A stretch of 64,000 nt of DNA from Aplysia californica (lineage: Eukaryota; Mollusca; Gastropoda; Aplysiida; Aplysiidae): assembly GCF_000002075.1 (NCBI RefSeq), contig NW_004797370.1, forward strand, positions 1,376,399 through 1,440,398. The letters are read 5' to 3'. Numbering within the stretch: position 1 is the first letter of the stretch; each line of letters starts with the position of its first letter. Of the stretch, positions 24,880 through 36,599 are shown piece by piece. Both the position numbers and the translations under genes were made by a program. The notes below the pieces were generated by a model that searched no databases, was not told the origin of the DNA, and was given only the letters and a program-made list of their open reading frames with translations.

Positions 24880-27740
24880 GTTCTGAGGGGTCAACAATAA
24901 GCGGTCAGATGTAAGTCATTATATGAGGCCTAAGAGTCAACAACGAGAGGTCGGAGTTAATTCAAGACATGGATAATTAATAAAAGGTCAACAACATGGG
25001 GTCGGACAAACGGTAAATTTCTAAAAGGTCACCAAGCAGGGTCGGACTGAAGTCAGGACAACAGTCCTGAGGGTCAACAACGAGGGATAGGACTAAAGTT
25101 AAATTTATAAATGGTCAATAACAAGGCATCGAGGCTTAGTCAAGACATGAGTCTTGAGGGTCAACAACGTGGGGTCGGACTAAATAATCAACTTTAGGAG
25201 TTGGAGGTAAGTCAAGACATGAGTCCTGGGGGTCAACAACGTGGGGTCGGACTAAAGGCAGAGTTATAAATTATCAATAATGAGGGGTAGGGGTTAAGTC
25301 AAGACATGAAACCTGAGGGTCAACAACGTGGGGTCGGACTATAGGCAAAGTAATATGGTCAACAACACGGGGTGGACTAAAGGTAACAATTCTAAAGGGT
25401 CAACCAGAGGGGGCAGACCAAAGTCAAGACATGCGTCCTGGGGGTCAACAACGTAAAAAAGGATAAAAGGCACAGTTATACAAACGGTCAACAACGAGGG
25501 GTTGGGGGAAAGTCAAGACATGATTCCTGAGGGTCAACGTGGGGTTGGACTAAAGGCAAAGTTTTAAATTATCAATAACGAGGGGTAGGGGTTAAGTCAA
25601 GAAATGAATCTTGAGGGTCAACAACGTGGGGTCGGACTATAGGCAAAGTAATATGGTCAACAACACGGGGTGGACTAAAGGTAACAATTCTAAAGGGTCA
25701 ACCAGAGGGGGCAGACCAAAGTCAAGACATGCGTCCTGGGGGTCAACAACGTAAAAAAGGATAAAAGGCACAGTTATACAAACGGTCAACAACGAGGGGT
25801 TGGGGGAAAGTCAAGACATGATTCCTGAGGGTCAACGTGGGGTTGGACTAAAGGCAAAGTTTTAAATTATCAATAACGAGGGGTAGGGGTTAAGTCAAGA
25901 AATGAATCTTGAGGGTCAACAACGTGGGGTCGGACTATAGGCAAAGTAATATGGTCAACAACGATGGCTTGGAGCTTAGTCAAGGCACGATTCTTGAGGG
26001 TCAACAACGTGGGGTAGGACTAAAGGAAAACTTTTATAGTCAACAGCGAGGGGTTGGAGCTTAGTCAATAGGGTCAACAACATTGGGTTGGATTGAAGGT
26101 CAAGTTCGAAAGGGACACCAAGAGAGGACAGATCAAAGTCAAGACATGAGTCCTGAGGGTCTACAACTTGGGGTCAGACAAAAGGTAAATTGGTAAATTT
26201 ATAAACGGTCAACAACGAGGGATAGCTGGGGCTAAGTCAAGACAAGATGTTCTGAGGGTAAACAACGTGGGGTCGAACAAAAGGCAAAGTTATAAGCGGT
26301 CAATAACGAGGAATTGGGGTTAAGTCAAGACACGAGTCGTGAAGGTCAACAACGTGGGATTGGACTAAAGGTAAAGTTCTAAAAGGTCACCAAGAGGGGT
26401 TGGAGGAAAGTCAAGACACGAGTCTTGAGGGTCAACAACGAGGGGTCAGACAAAAAGCAAAGTTATAAACGATCAACAATGAAGGATGGGAAGTAAGTCA
26501 AGACACGAGTCCTGTGGGTCAACAACGCGGGGTCGGACTAAACGTAAAGTTCGAAAGGGTCACCAGGAGGGGGAGGACTGAAGTCAAAACATATGAGGCC
26601 TGAGGGTCAACAACATGGGGTCAGAATAATAAGAATAACAACAATGCTGATCATTTCTATAGCACCCACTCCCGTGTGAACACAGCTTTAGGCGCTTTAC
26701 ATGTACAAACTATTTTCCCACTCGCAAACGTGCGCAGGCACACACACACACACACACACACATACAGACACACACACACACAATCACGCACACATTACAC
26801 GCACACACATCTACTTGCTTATCACACGTTACAAAATGAGCACATACAAATACATAAAATAATATAAACTATGCAATTTGCAAAATACATAAATGGATGC
26901 ATAGTCATTTACATAAATATTGTACTGAACATGAATCTACTGACATAATGATTTCATTAAATGTGTCTTTAAAGATATTGTAAATTTAGACTCAGAAGCG
27001 GTATGTCTCAAGGGTTGGGGAAGAGAGTTCCAAATTGATGGAGCAAGGAAGGCAAACGATCTTTCAGCTAATTTTTTTTACCTCCCTTTCTGGGACTCTT
27101 AAAAGATACTGATCGCCTGATCTTATTGATCTAGAGTTTGGAGCATAAATTTGGATGAGATCACTGATATATGAGGGAGCTTTATTATTGGCACATTTAT
27201 GATATAATATTGTAATTTTATATGCTATTCTAGCTGACAAAGGGAGCCAAAGCAACGTTCTTAACACGGGAGTAATGTGATTCCTCTTCTTTTTTCTGTA
27301 GTACTAGCCTTGCAGCTTGATTTTGAAAATGTAACTTGTGAAGAGTGGTATTTGGTATGTTAGTTAATAAAGCACTGCAATGATCGAAGCGTGAAAACAA
27401 AGATGACACGAGCGTTTTCAATGAGCCTTCATTCAAAAACAGATATATTATGACAAAAGAAAAAGTTTTAAGTGATCAACAACGAGGGGTTGGAGCTAGG
27501 TCAAGACATGAGTCCTGAAGGTTAGCAACGTGGGGTCAGACCAAAGGCAAAGTTCTAAATAATCGACAATAAGGGATTGGAACTAAGTTAATAAGTCCTA
27601 CTAAAGGGTCACCAAGAGGGGTTGGAGCTAAGTCAAGGAATGTGGGGTCAAAGTAAAGTTCTAACAGGTTAACAAGAAGGGATCAGAATAATATTCCAAA
27701 GCTTTTACAAAGAGGGGCTGGAGTAAATCTCCAACAAAGA
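24880..27740. repeat. Tandem satellite (about 87-bp unit made of two half-units) with nested duplication
   Basis: Dozens of copies of GGTCAACAACGTGGGGTCGG and variants, alternating with AGTCAAGACATGAGTCCTGA. The ancestral period is about 87 bp, containing two related halves of about 43 bp; half-units vary between CGTGGGG and CGAGGGG. A higher-order duplication of 298 bp (25319-25616 and 25617-25914) is identical by eye. An L2-like LINE interrupts the array at about 26628-27464, after which degenerate units continue to about 27740. Confidence 0.93.
26628..27464 (-). mobile_element. 5'-truncated L2/CR1-like LINE, inserted in the satellite
   Basis: On the minus strand, two overlapping frames (27230-27436 and 27064-27267) give the end of a non-LTR reverse transcriptase ORF: RFDHCSALLTNIPNTTLHKL, then LPLSARIAYKI and APSYISDL, the usual L2/CR1 C-terminal block. 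The break between them is one frameshift near 27250; stops follow. The minus-strand 3' end shows the family hallmark, a GCGCCTAAAGC/GCTATAGAAATGA phrase and an ATT-rich tail (26628-26715). A CA microsatellite (26739-26785) lies in the 3' part. Dead copy. Confidence 0.85.
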
Positions 27741-28091
27741 CATGAAGACCTGAGTATACACATTGGCTGTTGAACCATTTTTCTTATAGTAAACAAGCTT
27801 TTCATTGTGTTTGAAAAACTATTTTGTAGCGCTATAAAGGCTTTCAATTCTGTTGAATCAGTGGACTTCAAACTTTTCACAACTCCAAACTTCAAGTTAA
27901 GAAAATACTGGTGGTATCAGAACGTCTACCACAGAAGGTCAAAGGCCAAACTAACAGCTTGCAGCGCTGTTTATTTGTTTTTGATCAAGTCATGATTGAT
28001 TGAGTAGTTGTTTTACGACACTATCGACCCAATTTGACCCAGTCAGTTAACATTAACAGCACAAACAAAGTGCAAGAAATATTACAGAATA

Positions 28092-29420
28092 AAAAATCCA
28101 CTCCAACAACCTCACACTCAAACTCAAAATCAGCAGGAAGCTCTACCCACACCATTCTACCCCTGCAACCACCCCCCCCCCCCCCCCCACCAAAAAAAAA
28201 ATACACTGCCCCATCAACTACCTCCCGCCATGGCCATGGCAATACCTACAAAATCCTACTCTGAACCTAGTACCTAGCCTATCCACATAGCTCTCTATCA
28301 ACCTATCTGCCTATCTCTTCAGCCCCACTGCATCACTTTAAGCCTGAGTGTGATATACGGAAATCGTAGCAACAGAGCACTGTGAGACCTGTTTGACCAG
28401 AAAAGTGGCTAGACCTTCTGTTGTCACCAAAGTTTGCACTGAAAGTAAGGAACAAAACCTCTTATCATTCTATATCAGTGATATTTCTAAGTAGCTTCAT
28501 TACAAAATCTCCATCTGGACATCACACAAGGAATATTGTTTTCTTTAGTCTTTGCTGGTTTTTACAGCACTATCAACACAATTTATTGTACGGTGAGCTG
28601 GCCTCCGCAAAGTAAGTGCAAGGGCATCCCCATCTTCGTTCAAAGATGTGTGCAAGCGAGATATGAAATCGCTTGATATGGGCTCTTAGGTGGGAGACAC
28701 TGGGAGCTGGTCTCATCAGAGGTGAAGCCCGACTGCGACAGGCAGCTGAATACAAATGCCATCACCGAAAGAACAGCCAGGGGCTACCAACACAGGAAGA
28801 CACCATTCACAAGTGCAGCCACGGCTACAAGGACTGCCATTCTGTGTGGACCTGTTCAGCCACAGTAAGCGCTGTCTCGAACCTGAAATCTCCTACGGCA
28901 CAGATCCATAGTATCCTGAGACTGAAGGATGCCATGCCAACAACACAATTTCACATGAGAGAAATAAAACTGTTAAAGTAGTCCATGGTAGTCATCTGGA
29001 GGAATTGACATGTCTATTCAAGAGTAACTGCATGTTGAAATGATTCTTGATGCCTGGCAATTGTCTGTTAGTTCTTGAATGACTAATTGAAGAAAAATGA
29101 TTGTTTCACAGTGCTATTGGCACAATTTGATCATGTTAGTACAGCACTCATTTGGCTGGATGCCCTGTGCAGCGTGGGGATGTTACCATCCAGGGTGAGT
29201 GGAAGGTCCTTCCTGTCAGGGCATGGTATCTGCTTCTTTGGTAGCTGTTAACTGTTGGCTTGACATCTTTCTAAGAAAAATATATAAAGTAGCGTGAGTT
29301 ACTAAATTTGAATAAAGACAATGAACATAGCTGCAATAATGGTCACTTAGCGCACACATGAGAAATAAAGTTACGGAGAAAAATATAAAAAAAGGAATGA
29401 CCCTACAAAGGCATTCTCCA
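28092..29420. repeat. Diverged segmental duplicate, block X (partner at 31391-32115)
   Basis: Collinear shared phrases with 31391-32115: AGCAGGAAGCTCTACCCACA, CCGCCATGGCCATGGCAATA, AAGCCTGAGTGTGATATAC and GAGTGAGTGGAAGGTCC-like sequence, each copy also holding a poly-C run at the same place. Block X is longer because a LINE remnant lies inside it (28612-28905). The open frames here are not conserved between the copies. Confidence 0.8.
28612..28905 (+). pseudogene. Degenerate C-terminal end of a LINE ORF
   Basis: One frame reads WETLGAGLIRGEARLRQA and then HKCSHGYKDCHS; the next frame continues with DLFSHSKRCLE. Together this resembles the C-terminal zinc-finger end of RTE/Ingi-type LINE polyproteins (W-x2-L then C-x2-C...H...C). 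At least one frameshift and upstream stops; a dead fragment. Confidence 0.6.
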
Positions 29421-30891
29421 CCCAACAGCTATAAGAAATAGTGGTAGTTTTTGATGGTGTATATTTTAACGAGGCAATTTTTTCATGTAAGTGCCAACTA
29501 CAGATTTTCATAAGATCTGCATTTCATAGCACTTATTAAAAGGGCGTGCAGACATTTTAAAAAATCTGTCAGTACATATGTTTAAAAACTTTTCCTTTAT
29601 TTTTTTCTTAAGAACCTGCATCTGTATAATTTGTTAATTTTTCAAAGTAGTAAAAGGGTAGCTATAAAATTGTTTGCTACCGGTTTAAAAAGACAGACAT
29701 TTATAAAAATCTGTCAGTATATGTTTTATCATTTACCCTTTCCACCTAAATGCCAAATTAAAACTTTTTAACTTTAAATCAGAAAAACCAATTGGTATTT
29801 TTCTAATTTTACTTCAATAATAAAAAAACAAGTAGTGTTCCAAGACATATTTCCCAGACAAATACCTCCTGTAGATGCTCCTGTCTGTGGGTGCTCCTCC
29901 GGCTGGTCCTCCTGTCCGCGGCTGGTCCTGGTGATGAAGAGGTGTCAATTAATAATATCCTCTTGATTCTATGGGCTACAGTTTTGTATTTTTGATTCAG
30001 AAAATAAAAAGACTCGTTATAATATTATTTACTACCAGTTTAAAAGGACATAAGGACATTGATAAAAACCTGTCAGTAAATACATTTTTATTATGTTCTC
30101 TTTTCACCTAAATGCCAATAAAAAACCCAACAAACTTTCACCACGAAATTTTAAAAAACCCACGAAATTTATTTTTCTAATTTTACTTTAACAATTAACA
30201 AATAATTTTCCAAGACATATTTCCTAAACAAATACCTCCTGTAGATGCTCCTGTCTGTGGGTGCTCCTCCGGCTGGTCCTCCTGTCCCCGGCTGGTCCTG
30301 GTGATGAAGACGTGTCAATACAATCGTATTGCAACTATACAGTTTGTAATTTTGCTTGAGAAAATAAAAAGTCGCTATATTTTCTACTATTGGGTTTAAA
30401 GGCCAGAATAACAGTTATAAAAACCTGTCAGTATACCGGCATACGTTTTATTATATTACCTTTTCACATAAATATTTTTTAAACTTTCACTTTGAAATTG
30501 AAAAAAAGCTCCACCAGCAATTTTTCTAATTTTACTTCAACAATTAATAAATAATGTTCCAAGACATATTTCCCAGACAAATACCTCCTGTAGATGCTCC
30601 TGTCTGTGGGTGCTCCTCCGGCTGGTCCTCATGTCTGCGGCTGGTCCTGGTGATGAAGACTACAATCGTCTTTCGTCTATACAGTTTACATTTTTGTTTC
30701 AAAATATAGAAAGAGTGGTTATAATATTTTTACCACCAGTTTAAAAGGACAGAAGGTCATTAATAAAAAAAATTCAGTAATTACATTTTATCATTCTCCC
30801 TTTTCACCTAAATGCAGCAATAAAACTTACCTTTAATACCCCCCCCCCCCCCTCTGTAATTATGATCAAATAATGTTCCAAGACATAGTTC

Positions 30892-31293
30892 ACCCCCAGG
30901 GCGGTGCTACTGACTGAAGTGTCTTTATGCCATTCCCAAAGTGGGGACATAAACCATGTCCTTATGAATAGTTGAATTGTAATTGTAAATCAGCTGATTA
31001 ATCAATGTCATGCTCATAACTGTGCCTGGACTGCAAGAGGGAACTGCTGCTTTTTCTTTCCAGATCCATACTATCGTCATTTCCTCTAGTTCTTTTGTAT
31101 GTTTGTCAAACTTTTGTGACCCATTATTTCAGGGGTGCCTTAACAAAGCAGACTTTGTGCTGTTGAAGCTAGAGAGGTGGGCAGAGAAAGTTTGATTCCC
31201 TGTAAGGACTTCTCTTTTGACATCCACCCCTTGGTGCTCATATGACCTTATGCAGTTGCGAGCGCCATAAAACCTCTACTGATTCAAACAAGA
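30892..31293 (+). mobile_element. 402-bp insertion with 12-bp target-site duplication
   Basis: Flanked by identical 12-mers AAGACATAGTTC at 30880-30891 and 31294-31305, an insertion into one array unit. Its plus-strand 3' end (CTCATATGACCTTATGCAGT, then TGCGAGCGCCATAAAACC) is the conserved tail of this window's commonest SINE-like family. The 5' part is not tRNA-like. The duplication length suggests target-primed retroposition. Confidence 0.85.
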
Positions 31294-31390
31294 AAGACAT
31301 AGTTCCCAGACAAATACCTCCTGTAGATGTCCTGTCTGCGGGTGCTCCTCTTGGTCGTCCAGGTGGTCCTTAAGGAACAATCCAGTATAC

Positions 31391-32115
31391 ACGCCACTCC
31401 AACATCATCACACTCAAACTCAAAATCAGCAGGAAGCTCTACCCACACCATTCTACCCCTGCAACCTCCCCCCCCCCTTCCCCCCAAAAAAGAAAAACCT
31501 ACACTGCCCCCTCAACTACCTCCCGCCATGGCCATGGCAATATCTACAAAATCCTACTCTGAACCTAGCCTATCCACCTAGCTCCCTATCAACCTATCTG
31601 CCTATCTCTACAGCCCCACTGCGTCACTTCAAGCCTGAGTGTGATATACTGAAATCGTAGAAGCAGACCACTTTGATACTTGTTGGACCAGAAAAGTGAA
31701 CAAACCGTCTGATGTCACCAAACTTTGAACTGAAGGAAAGGGATCGAATTGTCTTGTCATCTTTCTAGTTCAGTGATCTCATATAGTGAAGCAGCTTCTG
31801 TACAATATCTGAAACAGTACATAAAACAAAGAATTTTTCTGTCGTTGAGTCCATGTTTTTACAGCCCTACCCGCACAATTTCACACAAGCTTGAGAAATC
31901 AAAGTGCACATTCAGTTGTTATAGTTGCCAGTTATCGTTCGCTGGTGTAACTGACAGAAATCCATTTCAGGGTAGCTGTGGCAGTATATTCGTCTGGCTG
32001 GTTGTCTAAGAGTGAGTGGAAGGTCCATGCTGTCTGGGCAGGGTGTCAGCTTCTTGGCTGACTGTCAGCTGTTGGCTTCTCATGTGGGTGCTGGCTTTCT
32101 GTGAAAAATAAATTT
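31391..32115. repeat. Diverged segmental duplicate, block X' (partner of 28092-29420)
   Basis: See the partner block. This copy keeps the same order (AGCAGGAAGCTCTACCCACA, poly-C, CCATGGCCATGGCAATA, AGCCTGAGTGTGATATACTG) without the LINE remnant. Confidence 0.8.
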
Positions 32116-32316
32116 GAATTCAAATCAGTTATTAATTAAACTTTACAGTTTAAGCAAAGAAAAGCACATCCAAGGCAATAACAATTATCAAATTGTAAGG
32201 GAAAAGTACGACAGACAGGCACAAACTACAGGGGAAAGGAAACGAGAAGGTTCTGTCATTGACACCCCTCACCCATCGACAATAACAAAAGGCAATATAT
32301 TGGGGGTTGGGGTTTT

Positions 32317-32800
32317 TTTTGTAAAAAGTGTTTTACGGCGCTCACAACTGCATAAGGTTATATGAGCAAGCGGGACACGTTAAAACTTTTTCAGCTGGTA
32401 GGAAATTTTGAAATTTGCCCCGGTGGCGGTCAAAGCCTACTCTTATCGATTGTGAACCACCAAGGGATCTTTAACGTTCGCAACTTGCACACGGGCCTTC
32501 CAAGATTTTTCGCCCTTGTCCGAGAAGGCTAGGTGCAGGGGTGTGGCTGAAAGACAGTAAGAAGGAGCCAGGGAGAAGCAGTAGAAAGGCTGCAGAAAGA
32601 GTCAGAAGCCCAGAGAAGGGGGCAAAGGAGGTGAGGGGGTGGGGCAGAAAGAGGAGACGAAGGCAGACGATAGAACATTGCTAGAGAGCAGGCAATGAGG
32701 TGAAACGAGACAATTTTAGAGAATAATTTTTTTGGTCGCTACCCGGACTCGAATGAGCGGCCAACACCCTAACCTCTAGGTCAAGAAAGCCCCCATATTG
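32317..32800 (-). mobile_element. tRNA-headed SINE (about 480 bp)
   Basis: On the minus strand it begins with a tRNA-like head near 32795: A-box-like TAGAGGTTAGGGTGTTGG and B-box-like CATTCGAGTCCGGGTA about 30 bp on. It ends with GCTCATATAACCTTATGCAG and GAGCGCCGTAAAACAC, the tail shared with other elements here. A central segment holds GATCCCTTGGTGGTTC (minus strand), a phrase like that in conserved molluscan SINE domains. Confidence 0.7.
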
Positions 32801-33545
32801 GTTTTTGATTGAGTATTATGTTCTATATCTCTATAGAGAAAATCTGTTCATGTATTTGACACATACAGATTTTCCAAACATCAACTTTTCTTACTACTGA
32901 TTAAAAGGATGGACAAACATTTACAAAAATCTGTCTGCAAAATTATGAGTTAAAAATGTTCACTTTTTTACAACTTTGATACTATGCATTTCTTGTAGAC
33001 GAAATATTTGCAAAACAAAGATCTTTCCTGGGTCAATAATATTAACAATGACTTCCTGTTGGAGCATTTAAAATATCAAATACTGGTATAAGCGTATCTT
33101 TGGATTCACCGCATTCTATCAAAATAAGCCAAACAGTAGAAGAAACAAATTGTAGCATGTTATAAAGAAAGGACATTTTTTTATCCTTCTAGGAGATGTT
33201 CTTCAAATGGTTGTGTATTTTTGACCAATTAAAACTTCCATTATTCCAATATTAGTATTAGTGTGACAAGAAAAAGATGAATGCAACCTATTGAAGGAGA
33301 GGTTCCACCTTCAGTGACACGAAGCAACCAATATCATAAATTGTTCTCAGTTGAATTGATTTAACAAGCAAATATTCAGGTCTTAGGTTAATTTTAGACT
33401 CATTACTCGACATGACCAGGGGCATTTTTTGAGAGACACCTAAATACAAACATGTAATTTGAAATTGAACTCAAAACTCACCAATTATTGGTACTTTTTA
33501 ATTTCTAAAGTAGTAATTGAGTCCTAATAGGGGAGGTCTGTTAAT

Positions 33546-33546
<1 letters not shown>

Positions 33547-33600
<54 letters not shown>
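33547..33600. repeat. GA microsatellite
   Basis: A pure GA run of about 50 bp followed by G-rich sequence. Translations across it are artefacts. Confidence 0.97.
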
Positions 33601-33603
<3 letters not shown>

Positions 33604-33757
33604 TGGTGGTTGCAGGATGTGGAATACTGAAAATAGAAATTACTAAATCTGAAGGAACTAGGAGGAAGGGGTTAAGGGGGGGGGGTGCAGTTTGAGTAGA
33701 AAGAGTGCACAGGAAATGCAAGTGAGAGAGAAACAACGGAACTAGCCCAAAATAGTG

Positions 33758-33857
33758 NNNNNNNNNNNNNNNNNNNNNNNNNNNNNNNNNNNNNNNNNNN
33801 NNNNNNNNNNNNNNNNNNNNNNNNNNNNNNNNNNNNNNNNNNNNNNNNNNNNNNNNN
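33758..33857. other. Assembly gap, 100 N
   Basis: Exactly 100 N, the conventional size for a gap of unknown length. Confidence 0.99.
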
Positions 33858-34352
33858 GAAAGGGGAATGAAATGACCTTTCAGTACGCACAATATGTACG
33901 ATGAGGAGGAATGGGGAGAGACGAAGAATGAGGACTTGATAATAAGAATTGGAATACGGTTCAATATCAAGAAATACGAAAACAAATAACATACCTGAAC
34001 ATTTGCTAAGATATAATGGAATCTAAATCTCTATGTGTCGCCTGATCGCCTCGGTTTCATTAGCACAGGAGACGGGAAGGCAGTGTCCAATGTAGTTTTA
34101 CTACTGGAATCATAAGTACCTGAAATGTCACCAGCTTCGAACTGATTAATTTCTGCTCTTAGTGCCAGAAGAGAGAACGAACTGAATTGTATTCACCAAG
34201 TAGCTGTTTGCTGATTGGCTGTTGGATCTCCGATTTCTACTCATCAGTCACTTTTTTTTTTAGTTTAGAGTAGGCCTACTGTGAACGAGGCGTCACAAAA
34301 AGCGTGGACTAACATAACCACGAAGACAACGTTGTTGGTTGTTTTTGTCCCC

Positions 34353-35520
<1,168 letters not shown>

Positions 35521-35605
35521 GCACTTTACTCCCATCCTCTGTCTGGTCACACCTGTCTAACGTCAGCCAAAGTTAAAGGACCTGACGAATGTGTCAGGGG
35601 ACAAA

Positions 35606-35925
35606 CTGTTTTTGTACACCATGCAACCTCCTTGCAGTTTTTATTTATTTATTTATTTATTATTATTATTTATTTATTATTATTATTATTTTTTTATTTT
35701 TTTTGGGGGGGGTAGACGTTCACATTTAACTTCTGATTTTGATCTAACAAAACTCATATTGGTTACTTTTGATTGCAATGAGCATAGCAACAATGTATTC
35801 CAATAGTTCCTTGGCATTGTTTTAGCTATACAAGTCTTGCAACTTTTCTTGCAACTTTTGCTAATTTTTCTTGCAACTTTTTGCAACTTTTGATACTTTC
35901 AAATGCAACTTTCTCTGAGGACAGG
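35606..35925. mobile_element. TTAA-associated element, family C copy 2 (partial)
   Basis: Homologous to 22498-22715 (GTACACCAT, TTTTGATCTAACAAAAC, GATTGCAATGAGCATA, TTGCAACTTTTCTTGCAAC) with a good right terminus, TTTCTCTGAGGACAGG then TTAT, which is the inverse of copy 1's left end TCTGTCCTCAGAGAAA. An ATT/TTAT repeat (35640-35703) expands the middle. The left end is not identifiable. Confidence 0.75.
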
Positions 35926-36066
35926 TTATTATGTGAGAAGTTTTGACCGGACAAGCGACCCTTGACCCCGCCAGCTGGGACTCTGAAACTCCCCCTTCAT
36001 CTCGCTCTAAATTTCTAAAAGTAGTTAAATCCATAACTTGAAGGAGGACATCTTTACCCTGACGGT

Positions 36067-36215
36067 TTAGTTTTATTTAGTAAGAGTATTATGGCACTCG
36101 CAACACAATGAGGTCATACAAGTACCAAAGATAAGAAGTGTTACAAGAGAATAACAAACACAAAATAGGAGGAGAGGCAGTTACGAGCGCCGCAAAACAC
36201 TTACAGGTACAACAA
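36067..36215 (-). mobile_element. SINE-like fragment (GCACTCGCAACACAATGAGG family)
   Basis: GGCACTCGCAACACAATGAG and GTTACAAGAGAATAACAAAC match the copies at 55.1, 57.7, 59.1 and 59.8 kb. The tail is at the low-coordinate side, so the element lies on the minus strand. A second tail-like phrase (GTTACGAGCGCCGCAAAACA) follows at 36180. Confidence 0.65.
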
Positions 36216-36599
36216 AAATTTAATCACCACATTTAATTAAAAGCTCAAATAACAATGGTTAGAAGTAAAATTTAGATTTTATTGTGAGATGAAAGTGGTC
36301 AATGATCAATGACTGATTGAAACAGGACACAAAAACACAACAAGCATGGGAGAGAATAAGAACAATGTAGTCTTTATCACATACTTGGACAAGTCCGTGG
36401 AATAATTAAGAGCAACATTCCCACAACACTTTTAGAGTTCAGATTATGATGAACTATATTGTGGCCAAAGTTGTAGGGGTTAAACACAGAACAGTTTCCC
36501 AAAGAGAACTTTCACGAAGAAGAGGACAACACAACAGACTCGCAATAATGAGATCTCGGGTTCAAGTCTTTTTATCTCCATCAGGCAGGATGTTACATC

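Larger units (their letters stand above)
29520..33000. repeat. Array of about 320-370-bp units with a conserved GC-rich core
   Basis: The phrase CCAAGACATATTTCCCAGAC starts units at 29840, 30210, 30559 and (altered) 30878, spacing 370, 349 and 319 bp. Three units continue with ACAAATACCTCCTGTAGATG and a GC-rich core ending GGCTGGTCCTGGTGATGAAG; a fourth, diverged core is at 31302-31372. The other half-unit (AGTTTAAAAGGACA, then ATAAAAACCTGTCAGTA) occurs at about 29540, 29690, 30035, 30395, 30745 and 32890. Insertions at 30892-31293, 31391-32115 and 32317-32800 interrupt the array. Confidence 0.85.

Noticed and set aside
28021-28264. Gly-rich and Pro-rich frames around 28.1 and 31.4 kb
   Set aside because: Created by poly-C/poly-G runs in the duplicated blocks; not conserved in frame between copies.
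36470-36580. Possible tRNA-like A and B boxes on the plus strand
   Set aside because: Box-like motifs are about 85 bp apart, too far for a tRNA or a normal SINE head without a clear intron.
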